Shown: positions 7,506 to 8,197 of the stretch, one piece after another
How the letters are laid out: each line of letters starts with the position of its first letter
Numbering within the stretch: position 1 is the stretch's first letter
Assembly: GCA_016926315.1 (NCBI GenBank)
Contig: JAFGOU010000407.1
Location: 1 to 8,197 of the forward strand
Origin: Chitinispirillaceae bacterium
GTDB lineage: Bacteria > Fibrobacterota > Chitinivibrionia > Chitinivibrionales > Chitinispirillaceae
Direction of reading: 5' to 3'
DNA length: 8,197 bases
Notes under the pieces: model-generated
The model's input: the letters and a program-made list of their open reading frames with translations, nothing else
Database searches by the model: none
Told to the model about the DNA's origin: nothing
Translations under genes and position numbers: made by a program

Positions 7506-7512
7506 AAAATGG

Positions 7513-7836
7513 TTATTTTAAAGAAAGGATAACCCGTTTTACTTCCGGTTCTGGTCCGAAATTAAACAGTAATCCAACTTCCATTCGCGTTGCTTTCAAA
7601 TAATTGATTACTTGATTTCTCTGTTCATCGCACAACCGATTTATTGCCTTTATTTCGACGATGATTTTTCCTTCTACAATCAAATCTGCCCGATACACGC
7701 CTATTTCGCGGTTTTCATAAAACACCGATATTGGCTGCTCCGGTCGAACTGCAATACCACTGTTTTGCAACTCAAAGAGCAGTGCATTGGCGTATACCTT
7801 TTCCAAAAAACCATAGCCCAGCGTATTATAAACTTT
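7513..7836 (-). pseudogene. GxxExxY family protein gene, 5'-truncated
   Basis: The minus-strand frame reads KVYNTLGYGFLEKVYANALL and on to a stop at 7515-7513. The family signature G-x-x-E-x-x-Y is GFLEKVY (7812-7792). The nuclease-like PD-(D/E)xK pattern is intact: D in YRADLIVEG, and E-x-K in IIVEIKAI. The conserved Q...NYLK and GLLFNFG segments are also present. Family members normally begin about 15-20 residues earlier with a helix like 'IIGCAFKVYNTLG'. Here an in-frame TAA at 7839-7837 sits immediately before KVYNTLG, and no ATG, GTG or TTG codon lies between it and the TTG at 7806, which would cut into the motif. The 5' end is therefore missing. Upstream DNA encodes an unrelated protein fragment in another frame, indicating a fusion junction near 7836-7842. 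A 97 aa product from TTG 7806 remains possible. The family's function is poorly defined. Confidence 0.75.
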
Positions 7837-8197
7837 TTAATAGTCTTATTGTGCAATGGACTGAAAGCTTTTGGTGTTGAGCCACTACCAGGGTAAACAA
7901 ACAATAAGTCATCAGCTCTTCCTGTGCTGGAAAGGTCAAAATAGGATGGTTGGTAGAAATGTTCTTTACTTGCCTCAGATTTGGAAAAGAATATCGATCG
8001 CTTGTGTTTGTACTCAACATAAACATCCGCCAGCTTATTGTTCATCCATGATTTTGTTGCAGCAGGGAAATCTTGCGAATCAAGTTCCATAAAATCGGGG
8101 GCCCATAATTTCATACCACAGCCTCCTCCAGTTCTCCACTAACACCGTGCTGGTGAAGTTTTCCCCGTCAGTCCCCGCTTCTACCGTAAACCGGTCC
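7837..8197 (-). pseudogene. Frame-disrupted protein fragment, family unknown
   Basis: Two overlapping minus-strand frames appear to be halves of one protein. One is open from the right edge (8196) through TVLVENWRRLWYEIMGP and stops at TGA 8082-8080. The other is open from an ATG at 8114 as MKLWAPDFMELDSQDF, continues through ADVYVEYKHKRSIFFS, and leaves recognisable order around SPLHNKTIKK. Removing one C from the minus-strand CCCCC run at 8101-8097 would join them as ...LWYEIMGPDFMELDSQDF..., which reads like a continuous protein. The alternative is that the ATG at 8114, which has GGAGGAGG 8-9 bases upstream, starts a real small gene overlapping the end of an upstream gene. That frame would end at 7701, with its last 45 or so residues antisense-like, out-of-frame reading through the GxxExxY segment. 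I do not recognise the protein. Composition is AT-richer than the main operon. Confidence 0.5.

Larger units (their letters stand above)
7315..7512. other. Non-coding gap, AT-richer, with repeat remnants
   Basis: This roughly 200-bp stretch lies between the DUF2225-like gene and the GxxExxY remnant. It holds the dispersed-repeat remnant at 7437-7482 and the short motif at 7487-7505. The open plus-strand frame crossing it (7293-7532) has no start signal and translates the repeat as RQAQGKLSSGQ, a peptide often seen where this repeat is wrongly called as protein. Minus-strand TTGATA-type elements upstream of the DUF2225-like gene could be part of its promoter but are not convincing. Confidence 0.5.

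Noticed and set aside
7293..7532. 79-codon plus-strand frame containing RQAQGKLSSGQ
   Set aside because: This peptide is the translation of a dispersed intergenic repeat. The frame has no start signal and overlaps the 3' end of the GxxExxY gene.

Overview
The window is GC-rich bacterial DNA (positions 1 to about 7300). Its coding style is even, its genes are closely spaced, and its protein products are mostly exported. Three exported proteins carry lipoprotein or Sec-type leaders and a fourth has an N-terminal membrane anchor, which suggests a diderm (Gram-negative type) bacterium. The relaxed lipobox (Leu-Met-Asn-Cys) and the DUF2225-type protein would suit a spirochaete or a Fibrobacterota-like lineage. 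This is an inference; nothing in the window fixes the taxon.

Layout. (1) Positions 1-732, minus strand: the N-terminal 244 codons of an unrecognised lipoprotein that runs off the left edge, with a good sigma-70-like promoter (perfect, extended -10) at 803-831. (2) Positions 733-1057: divergent intergenic region holding that promoter and an operator-like inverted repeat. (3) Positions 1058-5191, plus strand: a tight two-gene operon. The first gene encodes a large (794 aa) helical lipoprotein of unknown family. The second encodes a 578 aa membrane-anchored, divergent peptide/nickel-type (family 5) solute-binding protein. No ABC permease or ATPase is in view. (4) Positions 5204-5237: a 15-bp perfect hairpin after the operon. 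(5) Positions 5321-6208, plus strand: an unrecognised exported 295 aa protein with an SH3-like stretch. (6) Positions 6232-7272, minus strand: a DUF2225-like cytoplasmic protein with two CxxC pairs and a helical-repeat tail, convergent with the preceding gene.

(7) Positions about 7315-8197 form a different, AT-richer patchwork. It holds a degenerate dispersed repeat of the 'CTTCG-CAGGCTCAGG' kind, a short 'ACGGATTTTCACGGAT' motif, a GxxExxY gene that has lost its first roughly 20 codons, and, joined directly to it, a frame-disrupted fragment of another protein. This looks like a site of past recombination or gene decay.

The most interesting intact unit is the lipoprotein plus tethered solute-binding-protein pair. 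The binding-protein-like fold appears to have been moved onto a membrane anchor and paired with a large lipoprotein instead of a transporter, so a sensing, scaffold or envelope-assembly role is possible. I cannot assign one from sequence alone.
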